The notes beneath the pieces were generated by a model, which was given only the letters and a program-made list of their open reading frames with translations, did no database searches and was not told the origin of the DNA. DNA of 64,000 bases from Sipunculus nudus (lineage: Eukaryota > Annelida > Sipuncula > Golfingiida > Sipunculidae): the NCBI GenBank assembly GCA_026874595.1, contig CM049318.1, positions 31,156,956 through 31,220,955 on the forward strand, read 5' to 3'. Position numbers and translations under genes: made by a program. Of this stretch, positions 1 through 8,200 are shown piece after piece; the stretch's first letter is position 1; the number at the start of each line of letters is the position of its first letter.

Positions 1-688
1 ACCTGACGCACGTCCGCGTTTCCAAGCACAGGCGTTTTGCTGACGGGGCCCGTCCGTCAGTATCGTCCAGATCTGGTTGACATGTTCCCGCGTAACGGCA
101 GAAACCGGCCGATGCTCTGTTCCATTCAGGTGTAGCGTTCCAAGCAGGGGGCTGCTTGCCACAACGAGCAGACAGGCCGTTCCACGTGTCCGTCACGTCG
201 TAAGCTAGCACGTCGCGTGCCAACTCTTCTTTTGCTGAGTCCTGATATGGACATATCACCCTGACATGCACAACACCCGCCCCTTCGACCATCCGTGTCG
301 CGGCATGTTCCAGTGCCACGATGAAACGGTGACGTAAATGTTCTGATATATCATCGGCACCCGGTGTGCAGAAACGGGCCAGCAAGACAGCCACTTTTGT
401 CATACGGACACCGTCCACATCCGGCACGGGCTGTGAAACGCACCACCGGGTCCCGCAAGCCTTTACAACGCTGTCGACCAGTTCAACTTCTCTCTTGTAG
501 TCAGTGTGAGTGGAGGGTGGGAACGGGAAACTGCGCGCAAACAGGTGACCGAATATCTGAAGGAGACGACGGTGATCCCAACCGTCTTTTGATTGTGCAT
601 GATAATCCCTCACCTTGTGTACTGGGACCCATTCATCAAGGATGCAAGGTGTGTCGATCCTGGCAGAAACCTGGCACAGGTCCTCCAT
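1..688 (-). CDS. Unknown protein, 3' end cut by window edge
   Basis: A leftward open frame starts at the ATG at 688 and runs off the left edge; 229 residues are visible with no stop. An in-frame TAA lies about 45 nt upstream of this ATG, which makes it the first methionine of the frame. A TATA-like element lies 78 nt upstream. The visible part is soluble-looking, with no signal peptide, no membrane segment and no motif I recognise. Codon use looks like its neighbours. It is real by length and promoter placement, but its function cannot be named. Confidence 0.6.
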   Translation of the reverse strand, partial: MEDLCQVSARIDTPCILDEWVPVHKVRDYHAQSKDGWDHRRLLQIFGHLFARSFPFPPSTHTDYKREVELVDSVVKACGTRWCVSQPVPDVDGVRMTKVAVLLARFCTPGADDISEHLRHRFIVALEHAATRMVEGAGVVHVRVICPYQDSAKEELARDVLAYDVTDTWNGLSARCGKQPPAWNATPEWNRASAGFCRYAGTCQPDLDDTDGRAPSAKRLCLETRTCVR

Positions 689-765
689 CCCGCTTCCTCT
701 CTCCACAGCCTGTAACTGCAATTATGGTATGCAACACACTGGCTAACATCGGTGCGTATCTGTTT

Positions 766-772
766 TTTTATA
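766..772 (-). promoter_or_regulatory. TATA box of the leftward gene at 688
   Basis: TATAAAA on the minus strand, 78 nt upstream of the ATG at 688, the spacing seen for several other genes in this window. Confidence 0.5.
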
Positions 773-796
773 CATTCCAGTCTGCTACTGAATCAT

Positions 797-816
797 GATC
801 ACGTGATCACGTGATC
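797..816. repeat. 20-bp perfect palindrome with two CACGTG cores
   Basis: GATCACGTGATCACGTGATC equals its own reverse complement and contains two E-box-like CACGTG cores 9 bp apart. It lies just upstream of the promoter of the leftward gene at 688, so it may be a binding site for a dimeric regulator. That role is inference. Confidence 0.6.
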
Positions 817-920
817 TATCTGGCGTAAGAAGACTGCTATGAATGTCACATCCATCACACACAATAATGCTATACCACACACCTTTTTCGAATAAAAACA
901 AACAACAGCGTGCCATATTT

Positions 921-926
921 TTTATT
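921..926 (-). terminator. Poly(A) signal AATAAA for the leftward gene 999-2180
   Basis: AATAAA on the minus strand about 75 nt after the stop at 999. A plus-strand AATAAA at 891-896 also exists but has no evident gene before it. Confidence 0.5.
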
Positions 927-998
927 GCATTTACAATCCACCATGTACATTGCTCATATATATATATAAAGCGAGAGAAAGATGTTTTTCATGCCTTG

Positions 999-2180
999 TC
1001 AATGCAATACAACTCCTTTCAGGAACGTTGCTGCATCGTATATGTCTCTCGTGAAGTTTCCCGGGATGACATGGAGGCGCAACCACGAGATCGCGTCTAT
1101 AGACCTGTGGCCACCACAAACGTATAAGCACACAAAAAACAAAGCTGTACAAATACACGAAAATACTAAGTACACCTTGCATGCATACAGTCGGCGAACG
1201 TGGCACAAAAAAACCAGCAGAACCAGACTCGAGACACTCGTCAGAAACCACGTAAGTACACGCACTACATTACCAACGAGGCTGCTGGAGAACCGAGGCC
1301 ATATGTGCGTTCTCCTAAAGCGCATCCACAGTTTCCTGAAAGGCAGGTTCGGATCGGACGCCGCCAGCGGGCTGTGCAAGGTGGTCTTAGATCGTCCGTA
1401 CAGTCCTGTCCTTTCCTGGCCTTTCGAATCAGCATTACGGGACCAAAATTCGGCGACTGCCCTGTCTTCTTCCTGTAAAATGTTCCTTGAACGGTTCACC
1501 AGACTACCGTCGTATTTCACGGCTGATCCCGCCTGCATGCGCTTCTTGTAATTCACAAGACGCAGAGGATACACTGGCCCGGCTGTAGTCTGCACGTCCT
1601 GCGATACCCGTTCCAAACATATGGCGTCTTCCTCGACACTTTCACTTTCTGTTTCGGAATCTGTGCAGTATACAGAGCAATCAGAGTCACTGGAACTGTC
1701 TTCGTTGTCATCAACGACGTCGCTGTGAGTGACGCGCGGATGCCGCAGGAAACTGTGTAAGGGGACCATGCAAGGCATCTCACCCGCGCTGGTTTCACCC
1801 AGCGGCTGGATGTACTCGGTATTCACCTTGTGATACGTCATGTCGCAGTCTGGCTCTGTTTCCGACCCGGGGCGTCTCACGATGGACACGAGTCCACCAG
1901 CAGCCTGACTCATTAATTTCAGATACCATGTCCCCGACCCGTCCAGCACCCGTAATACTTTGTACAGCGAAGATAGGCTAACCCGTTTGATACCTGCGCA
2001 GCTGCCGATGTTGACGCAGGCGGGTGTATGGGGATCAGAAACAGACGGACATACATGTTCCCCCAATAACCTGAAATCCAAAGAATGTTTTGGGTTTTCA
2101 TATTGCACGTGAGCCTGCACGACGTCCCGAAGTGCGGGCGGCCGTTCACTTCCCTTCCCTGCAGCGTGATCCTCAAACAT
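999..2180 (-). CDS. Predicted two-pass membrane protein with acidic serine-rich region
   Basis: A 393-residue protein from the ATG at 2180. The middle (about 150-200) holds a strongly acidic Ser/Asp/Glu stretch typical of casein-kinase-type phosphorylation regions in viral proteins. Two hydrophobic helices lie near the C-terminus (about 305-326 and 334-355), separated by a short basic loop, followed by a 38-residue tail. There is no N-terminal signal peptide, so the large N-terminal part probably faces the cytoplasm and the helices form a hairpin anchor. An AATAAA follows the stop. It could be an envelope or egress protein, but I do not recognise the family. Confidence 0.65.
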   Translation of the reverse strand: MFEDHAAGKGSERPPALRDVVQAHVQYENPKHSLDFRLLGEHVCPSVSDPHTPACVNIGSCAGIKRVSLSSLYKVLRVLDGSGTWYLKLMSQAAGGLVSIVRRPGSETEPDCDMTYHKVNTEYIQPLGETSAGEMPCMVPLHSFLRHPRVTHSDVVDDNEDSSSDSDCSVYCTDSETESESVEEDAICLERVSQDVQTTAGPVYPLRLVNYKKRMQAGSAVKYDGSLVNRSRNILQEEDRAVAEFWSRNADSKGQERTGLYGRSKTTLHSPLAASDPNLPFRKLWMRFRRTHIWPRFSSSLVGNVVRVLTWFLTSVSSLVLLVFLCHVRRLYACKVYLVFSCICTALFFVCLYVCGGHRSIDAISWLRLHVIPGNFTRDIYDAATFLKGVVLH

Positions 2181-2193
2181 GCCTTTCCTGACC

Positions 2194-2493
2194 TCAAATG
2201 CTGGTGCAGTCCCGAAGCAGACGTAGATTGTTGGTCACAGCTTTGGAGTGTACTTCACAAAAGTGTCCGTCTCTTGCGCTCTGAATGGCAGATGCCCTGA
2301 CCCCGGTCACAACAAAATGTTGGAGAGCAGACAGTGAGGTGCAAGGTCGATTATCCTTTGTCCGTGGAAATGTGTCCAGTAGCTCTCTCGGTGTCACGGT
2401 CTGGAAGTACACCAGATCGGTTGCGGGCGATGACTGCTGCTGAGTCGCGCGTGACGCATCATTACCCGACCCATCGGCAGTCTGTTGATACAT
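2194..2493 (-). CDS. Possible small ORF, doubtful
   Basis: 99 residues from the first ATG of an open frame that extends upstream to 2526 only through a GTG. It ends 14 nt before the start of the membrane-protein gene. It has no recognisable domain and is Gln/Ser/Thr-rich at its start. It could be a short upstream gene, part of a spliced leader for the membrane protein, or chance. An A/T-rich TATA-like sequence lies near 2560, overlapping the terminase poly(A) signal. Confidence 0.2.
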   Translation of the reverse strand: MYQQTADGSGNDASRATQQQSSPATDLVYFQTVTPRELLDTFPRTKDNRPCTSLSALQHFVVTGVRASAIQSARDGHFCEVHSKAVTNNLRLLRDCTSI

Positions 2494-2558
2494 ACGGGCA
2501 CGTGTCAGATTTTCCGAACATAACACGCAGTGCGTACCATTTTAGGACATGTGCCCCT

Positions 2559-2564
2559 TTTATT
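2559..2564 (-). terminator. Poly(A) signal AATAAA of the terminase gene
   Basis: AATAAA on the minus strand, about 25 nt after the terminase stop at 2587. Confidence 0.65.
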
Positions 2565-2586
2565 TAAGGGGAAAACATCGTGCATC

Positions 2587-3879
2587 CTAAATAATGGACG
2601 TGTGCAACGGTGCCAACTCATGTACGTTAAAGTTTTCGTTTCTCTCGTTTAGCAACAGGTTGTATGCCAGTATCAGGGAAAGGGCCACGTCATCCTGTGT
2701 ATGATCGTGGGGCTTTCGGTCCGGCCGGAATTTCGACAGCTGCTCCGTGATCAAATTCCTAGCGTCCAACCCGGCATGCTCAAGTGCCGAGCTGGCGAGG
2801 CTCATTGACAAACGCACGATGCGACTGTTGAATGCACTTTGAAAGAGGGACACTAAAGTTTTTTTCTGTTTGTCCAGGAAGAAACCCGCAACCTCGGCTG
2901 TCCCGAAATCCCGCACGGATTGGAGCCCAACCGTCTTGGCATCCTTCTCTGTCCTCCTCCTGTGGGTGAATTGAAACGACAGCGACCGAACCGGACCGGC
3001 CATTTTTTTGGCGGCGTTGTGTATGAAATGACAAATCTGCACGGCCAGGTGTTCGTTGCTATTGCTTTCCACAGCGACAACAGCAGTCTTGAAACGGGAC
3101 GAGTATGTCAGCGGGCACGCGTGCATATTCACAACACGCTGCAGCAGGCGCAAAACCGCCAGCCCAATGAAAACTTCCGCTGGTACGCTGTGTTCTATCA
3201 AACGCACCTCGTCCAATCCGAGGACGACCGCCATGCGCCTGGTTTTGTTTGAGGGGACCCTGCGGGAAACACGACCGGACGGCGGAGCGCCAGGTGTGTA
3301 ACGACACACGCAAGCTATTCCTGAAGCAGACACCGACACGTTGGTGGTGTAAGCTGGGTCCACGTACACAAACAATGTATCACCCAAACAATCGACATTG
3401 TTGAATGTATCCAAGTCATTCAAACCGTCTTTCATTTCTTGCAGGACAGATCGTGAAAAAAGCCCAACCTCATCCCCCGAATTCTGCCCATCCGGCTGCC
3501 CGTCGCCGCGCCCCAGACTAACGCCCATATTTTCTGTTTCGTAGCTGTGAGGTTCCAACGTGTTCATAACCGTCTTTTGTACAACGTCCGTCGTGATGTG
3601 AGGCGGCAGTGACATGACGTAGTGGTGACACGCTATGGCTTCCGGCGACTCGGCAACGCGTGGAACGTCTGCAGGACAGCTGAAGCACACGCGGTAGTAA
3701 GCAACTCCTGTCCGTTCCAACTTCAGTAAGGCGCATGTATTCTCAGCCGACGTGTTCATCGAAGATGTGAGCACCAACTTGGTCCCTCTGCGGTTCACAT
3801 AAGGCAACAGGTGTGTCAACGTTTTCACAAATCCAGCTTCGTCAACATACACGATGTCGTACGTGTGACCCCTGCCAGC
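2587..3879 (-). CDS. Terminase large subunit, exon 2 (Walker B and nuclease domain)
   Basis: The 3' exon of the herpesvirus terminase (UL15 family), the motor that pumps DNA into capsids and cuts concatemers. It adds 430 residues. Visible motifs, numbered within this exon: Walker B DIVYVDEA at 8-15, coupling motif LVLTSS at about 35-40, then an RNase H-like nuclease domain with acidic residues at D174 (VYVDPAY), E271 (VAVESN) and D396/D397 (HTQDD). The splice acceptor is a pyrimidine-rich TTTCAG ending at 3880, after which the frame opens with GCT GGC AGG. The open frame extends 20 codons further upstream through the acceptor, but those codons are intronic. The first exon is at 9692-10843, and both junctions fall in phase 0. 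AATAAA follows the stop. Confidence 0.92.
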   Translation of the reverse strand, partial: AGRGHTYDIVYVDEAGFVKTLTHLLPYVNRRGTKLVLTSSMNTSAENTCALLKLERTGVAYYRVCFSCPADVPRVAESPEAIACHHYVMSLPPHITTDVVQKTVMNTLEPHSYETENMGVSLGRGDGQPDGQNSGDEVGLFSRSVLQEMKDGLNDLDTFNNVDCLGDTLFVYVDPAYTTNVSVSASGIACVCRYTPGAPPSGRVSRRVPSNKTRRMAVVLGLDEVRLIEHSVPAEVFIGLAVLRLLQRVVNMHACPLTYSSRFKTAVVAVESNSNEHLAVQICHFIHNAAKKMAGPVRSLSFQFTHRRRTEKDAKTVGLQSVRDFGTAEVAGFFLDKQKKTLVSLFQSAFNSRIVRLSMSLASSALEHAGLDARNLITEQLSKFRPDRKPHDHTQDDVALSLILAYNLLLNERNENFNVHELAPLHTSII

Positions 3880-3944
3880 CTGAAACGAACGAGGAAAGAA
3901 CACGTCACTGATTATAAAAAAAGGCCATGGTGGCGACACAACAA

Positions 3945-3950
3945 TATAAA
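3945..3950 (+). promoter_or_regulatory. TATA box for the small gene at 4001
   Basis: TATAAA 56 nt upstream of the ATG at 4001. It sits inside the terminase intron, on the opposite strand, close to the acceptor. Confidence 0.5.
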
Positions 3951-4000
3951 AGCACGTGAGTGCGCAGATTCATCAGACACATATTCAAAAGGGAGGGTGG

Positions 4001-4252
4001 ATGGCTCAAGGCACCGAACACACTTTAGACGAGTTAGAGGACTTGGTGAGTAGCTGGGAACAAGCACTGCTCGTGAGCACGCCACAACAGATAATAGACC
4101 GGTTACACGAGAACTGCTTTATGGTACACGAGCATGTTCGGGATGAGGGAACGTGTGATACGAGAAGATGTGACGTCGTCTTAAAAGCGTTATCCTCCCT
4201 TGTGATGTCTGCTTACTACGATATATGCACCACTCACAGTGACCGCATCTGA
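4001..4252 (+). CDS. Small acidic hypothetical protein
   Basis: 83 residues from the first ATG after a well-placed TATA box; the open frame reaches back to a GTG at 3956, which is too close to the TATA box to be transcribed. The sequence is mostly helical and acidic, with several cysteines and histidines in the middle (around the HENCFMVHEHV stretch). It has no signal peptide or membrane segment. It lies within the terminase intron, in the region where mammalian herpesviruses keep packaging/tegument genes. I do not recognise the family. Confidence 0.5.
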   Translation: MAQGTEHTLDELEDLVSSWEQALLVSTPQQIIDRLHENCFMVHEHVRDEGTCDTRRCDVVLKALSSLVMSAYYDICTTHSDRI

Positions 4253-4358
4253 CAACAAAAACCTATCGCACCTCTGGGGTGCCAATCAGCTGAGAACATA
4301 AATGATCATACACATTTTAGGTATTTTATGGCAACATATATGACAGGGTACCCCACTC

Positions 4359-5444
4359 ATGAAAGCAAAAGGCAAGAGTAAAGGGAGACCCCAGAGGTAC
4401 AATCCGTGTTACTCAACGAACGCTTCGCGATGCCGTTTCAGACGTCCGCCAGACCACTACGTTTTTTTTTTAAACACCGTCGCCAAAACAAGGTCTCCCC
4501 CGGCTTTGTTCCACTGCATCACGCACGGACGCCTCCATGCCTGTTTCAAAACAGGGGACCAGCACCCGGACAGCGGTAGCGACCCTTGCCCTGGCGTGGA
4601 GATGACGGCAGACGGTGATATGGTGTGTGTGGCATCAGGGATGCCGAGCGGAGCCAAGATATATGAAACGTGTCCGCGTGAGGACGAGTTTCCCCGGCAC
4701 GGGACAGAGAATGACGCACCGGTCATATCTACAGGTGACGGGAACGGCCAAACATGTGCGACCCATGTTTTTCAACAAGACCACATGGCGACGTACACGT
4801 GGGAAAAACAACAGTCAGCCGACCGTGACGAACTCCTAAGGGTAGAGCCACGTCCGGAATTCGTTATGGCGGTAATAGCCCGACCCGTCACGGTGTACAA
4901 CTTTTCACTTGTTGATCAGCTCCTGTTCAGTCGATACACCGAGACTGACGCGCTTCTGCACGATTACGTGTCAAGCAAAGTGTCACACCCATCCCAAGAC
5001 GACACGAAACATGTGAAATACGAGTGTTACAAGGCCCTGTCTCGGCTGTCACCCAACCTTCGTCCGTCGTACGGTGAATGCTCCCGCGCATGGTGCTCTG
5101 CAGTGGAATCTCTCACTTCGTCGGAAAAGGACTCGACCAGGGGATCCCGGACAATCGATGAATTGAAAAAATACCTCGCCACACATATGAGACATGCAGT
5201 ATCAGACATGAACCGGGGCAAACAAAGGAATGCCATGTGGATCTACGACCATCCGGCGTCAACGTCTAGCCAGCTTTCAGCAGGTGTGGCTGGACAGGTC
5301 ACCGCGCAGGACGTCGAAGGCGGCGGGTGTAACCACATCACGTACACTGCTTATGACCCAGTGACCGGTATGAATGTATCCAGGTGTCCAAAATACAGGT
5401 ATTTTACGCCGATGCTACCCAAGCCCTGCATACCACATCACTAG
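4359..5444 (+). CDS. Unknown protein with N-terminal Cys/His cluster
   Basis: 361 residues from the ATG at 4359. The N-terminus is basic (Lys/Arg-rich to about residue 30). A Cys/His cluster follows at about 50-90: FHCITHGRLHACF, then a Cys in SDPCPGVE and a Cys in GDMVCVASG. That spacing looks like a zinc-binding knuckle. Its arrangement is loosely reminiscent of the UL92/ORF31 late-gene regulator family of beta- and gammaherpesviruses, but this is only a pattern resemblance. The rest, including a helical region around 170-290, has no recognised motif. The gene is nested in the terminase intron and lies 106 nt after the small upstream gene. Confidence 0.6.
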   Translation: MKAKGKSKGRPQRYNPCYSTNASRCRFRRPPDHYVFFLNTVAKTRSPPALFHCITHGRLHACFKTGDQHPDSGSDPCPGVEMTADGDMVCVASGMPSGAKIYETCPREDEFPRHGTENDAPVISTGDGNGQTCATHVFQQDHMATYTWEKQQSADRDELLRVEPRPEFVMAVIARPVTVYNFSLVDQLLFSRYTETDALLHDYVSSKVSHPSQDDTKHVKYECYKALSRLSPNLRPSYGECSRAWCSAVESLTSSEKDSTRGSRTIDELKKYLATHMRHAVSDMNRGKQRNAMWIYDHPASTSSQLSAGVAGQVTAQDVEGGGCNHITYTAYDPVTGMNVSRCPKYRYFTPMLPKPCIPHH

Positions 5445-5560
5445 CGTTTATGAAGCCGCCTGTGTCTATAATCCACAGTTACTCTAAGTCCCCTGTTTCC
5501 ATTTTGTAAACTTTCACCGTGGAAGCTACGTGAAAACCTTTAAAAGCTTACCTGTAGGCG

Positions 5561-6319
5561 TCACACAGCTAGTTCATTTAGTGTCAAATGGGGAACATGC
5601 AAAAGCAGGTGACTCAGGACAGTAGTTCCGTCTTCAGACAACATGAAAGCTGAGTCTTCACAGCTGTTCAGGACACGGCGCGCCGTGTTAGAATGGCCGA
5701 GTGACACAGGTGTGGGTTTGCAATGGAAACGGCACGCTTCTGCCACCAGCCTCATGAAACACCCGAAAGCAGCGTATGCAGACACCATCCAACGGTCGCG
5801 CATAGTTACAGTGCATACGTCGACCTCTCCTCTCGCAGCTCGCATATCTTCATTCGCCTTATCGATTGCATCCACCAACCGCTGTACCTCGGAATATTTC
5901 AGGTAGTACAGGTCGCGTAAACCTTCGATCAAACACGAAAACCTCGTACAACTGATCATGAATGTATGGCTATGCGGGACCTCTTTTGACATTAGAAATC
6001 GTCTCACGAAATATACAGCCGCCAAACGGATGCAGATGTAGTTGTACAAACGCAGGCATTCCTGGTCTGCATGCAAAGCGTCAGGGATTCCAGGACTTCC
6101 AAATAAAAAAGTGCAGATACTTTCGTCGCTGTGTAAGCTCAACGAAGGTAACAACACACTGGATAGAATCTTTCCGTCCACGTTATTGAGCGTTTCAGCC
6201 ACATCAGGGACGGTGGGCGACCGTTTCTTGTCTAGCCGAAGAAAACCCGCGCCTCGTTGCAGTTCAAGCTGCCTCCTGACATCTAGTGGCATACATTCCT
6301 CCAAAGGTACCCTATCCAT
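5561..6319 (-). CDS. Unknown 252-residue helical protein
   Basis: Starts at the ATG at 6319 and ends at a TGA at 5561. It is the only leftward gene inside the terminase intron apart from the terminase itself. Composition is that of a soluble, mostly helical protein with several scattered cysteines and no signal peptide, membrane helix or known motif. A GGTAAGC splice-donor-like string follows the stop by about 9 nt, so its transcript may have a spliced 3' end. No AATAAA is seen in the 120 nt after the stop. Function unknown. Confidence 0.55.
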   Translation of the reverse strand: MDRVPLEECMPLDVRRQLELQRGAGFLRLDKKRSPTVPDVAETLNNVDGKILSSVLLPSLSLHSDESICTFLFGSPGIPDALHADQECLRLYNYICIRLAAVYFVRRFLMSKEVPHSHTFMISCTRFSCLIEGLRDLYYLKYSEVQRLVDAIDKANEDMRAARGEVDVCTVTMRDRWMVSAYAAFGCFMRLVAEACRFHCKPTPVSLGHSNTARRVLNSCEDSAFMLSEDGTTVLSHLLLHVPHLTLNELAV

Positions 6320-6518
6320 ATTTGGACTACTTCAGCGGAAACGTCTGCGAGACATACTCGTTACGTTTTACCGTTTAGTTGACATTACTGAATAAGCTAC
6401 CACCACCGCAAATAACATAAAGTTCATTTCATGCGGTGGTAACCCGTCACCCGTTGGTGGATCCCTTAGTAAAAACCCGTTCGGGAAAGCCCCCCACCGA
6501 TGAAAACCTCAAACAACC

Positions 6519-8090
6519 ATGGCTGCAAAAGACCTATGTGATCCACATACCGGACCAGCAGTGACCAGGCCATTTGAGGATTGCTATGAACCGATATGGA
6601 AAACAGCCGCTGGAGCCCCGGCGTCCATGTTTCTGTACCTACACCACCGTCGCGTTGACGAAGTTTTTTGGATACGCTTGGTGACCCATTACATGTCAGC
6701 CCGTGATCACAGATGGCATAACCGCTACACAGAAATCAAACCAAGGAACATGTTCTACGATACATTAGTGGGAGGCACGGTCATAGAACTGGACATGCCA
6801 CGGCCAGACCTTGTATCGTATAGCAGGGAGCCCGGTTCTTCAGTGGAGCTGACAGATTGGCTGGACATCTTGTTCATTGACAACGATAACGGTCCCAATG
6901 ACACGCTGGACAGAGTTACCGTGCCTGTACATTTCATTTTGTCAAGCGTCACGTGCATGTTCAACGAGTGGCTTATCCACGCCCGTTCCTTGAAAGCGCT
7001 GGAAAAACTACCTGGTACAGAGGCAGGTGCGCAAACCACCGAAAGTGAAATGAGTGCCATTCCCGGAGAGACCGTGTCCGCAGCAGTGAATTTACGAAGC
7101 GTACTGAACCAGTTTTACGATGCTAATCCTGCCCCGGAAGACCAAACCACGTCTGCAGAAATGCAAGCCTTAACACCTGAACACACCTGCATGCGACTCA
7201 TCTGCCATTGGGAACCGGCTGTACCTGCAACAGAGGAAGGCAGGAGGCGATCCGTGGCCGTAATGCTGTTATCTCACATGCACAATTATGGACAGGTGTT
7301 TTCAGAACGGCAGATGGACCCGGCGAGCACGGGGACGTACAAGTGCGGGATCGAGGACAAAATCTTCCGAGTGCTGACCTCAGTTAGCCTCCCCATGCTG
7401 AGCAGAATGTTTGACCAGGTGGATGACATAAACGTCATTCTAACATGGTGCGCTAACGTTTCAATTTGTCCGGACGTGCATGATACATTATCCCAGCAGA
7501 TCGCGCTTTACGCCGGATGGTTGACAGTTCGCGACAGCTGTACAGTGCCCGGTGTGACCGATCCACTTATGAGGGCTTTTTCGCACATGAACCCTGTGGC
7601 GTTGGTACTGATATTCAGGAGGGTGATCAGTCGCCTGAGGGGGGAATGCGGACAGGTAAAGTTGCGTTTCAATAAAGGACTTGGCGCAAGGTTGCAGTCC
7701 GCCGTTGAGTGGTATATGGACGGCCGTCGGACAAACCCAGACGTCCCTTATTACTTGCAAGTTCATTTTTATGGGGCTGGTGTGCATAACGGAACGGTAC
7801 GCTTCATGGAGCCTGTGTGGTATTTTACATTCAAAGGACCGCACGGCGGCCAACAACATTCTGACGAATGTTCCATGTGGATTAACGTGAGTGAACCAAA
7901 TGACTTGGTGTTCCTCTGTCCCAACAAGCACTCGCGTTTGACACGACATTACGTTCCGGGGGGCATCCCAGTGGAATGGCGTTACCCCGGAATGATGGAA
8001 GAACTGCTGCAAAGGCTTTCGTACCCTCTGGATCTGCTGATCGAATTCATCGGTTTCACGCTGGTGGAACCTATACCTGTATTGTATTGA
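6519..8090 (+). CDS. Unknown 523-residue protein in the terminase intron
   Basis: Starts at ATG 6519 in a good initiation context (ACCATGG) and ends at TGA 8090. It is long, uninterrupted and soluble-looking, with conserved-looking aromatic-rich blocks (for example around 440-500) and no recognisable catalytic motif. Its size and its place between the two terminase exons match where UL16/UL17-type capsid-associated packaging factors sit in mammalian herpesviruses. That positional argument is the only hint of function and is weak. A GTGAGT at 7887 resembles a splice donor, but the frame beyond it looks coding, so I keep the full ORF. Confidence 0.65.
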   Translation: MAAKDLCDPHTGPAVTRPFEDCYEPIWKTAAGAPASMFLYLHHRRVDEVFWIRLVTHYMSARDHRWHNRYTEIKPRNMFYDTLVGGTVIELDMPRPDLVSYSREPGSSVELTDWLDILFIDNDNGPNDTLDRVTVPVHFILSSVTCMFNEWLIHARSLKALEKLPGTEAGAQTTESEMSAIPGETVSAAVNLRSVLNQFYDANPAPEDQTTSAEMQALTPEHTCMRLICHWEPAVPATEEGRRRSVAVMLLSHMHNYGQVFSERQMDPASTGTYKCGIEDKIFRVLTSVSLPMLSRMFDQVDDINVILTWCANVSICPDVHDTLSQQIALYAGWLTVRDSCTVPGVTDPLMRAFSHMNPVALVLIFRRVISRLRGECGQVKLRFNKGLGARLQSAVEWYMDGRRTNPDVPYYLQVHFYGAGVHNGTVRFMEPVWYFTFKGPHGGQQHSDECSMWINVSEPNDLVFLCPNKHSRLTRHYVPGGIPVEWRYPGMMEELLQRLSYPLDLLIEFIGFTLVEPIPVLY

Positions 8091-8200
8091 AGCATGCCGG
8101 TCAGCCGGCCGACATGTATTATTTGTGTTAACGTTGTCGCTGAACTGTGTGCGGCACAGCTGCTCTGTCAGACGCCAAAATGGTAGACGTTATAGACTAA

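Noticed and set aside
982-1551. 189-codon rightward ORF opposite the membrane-protein gene
   Set aside because: The leftward frame shows membrane helices, acidic region, ATG and AATAAA; this one is its complement shadow.
7887-7892. GTGAGT splice donor within the 6519-8090 gene
   Set aside because: The frame continues for 68 coding-looking residues to a normal stop, and no matching in-phase acceptor joins it to the next ORF.
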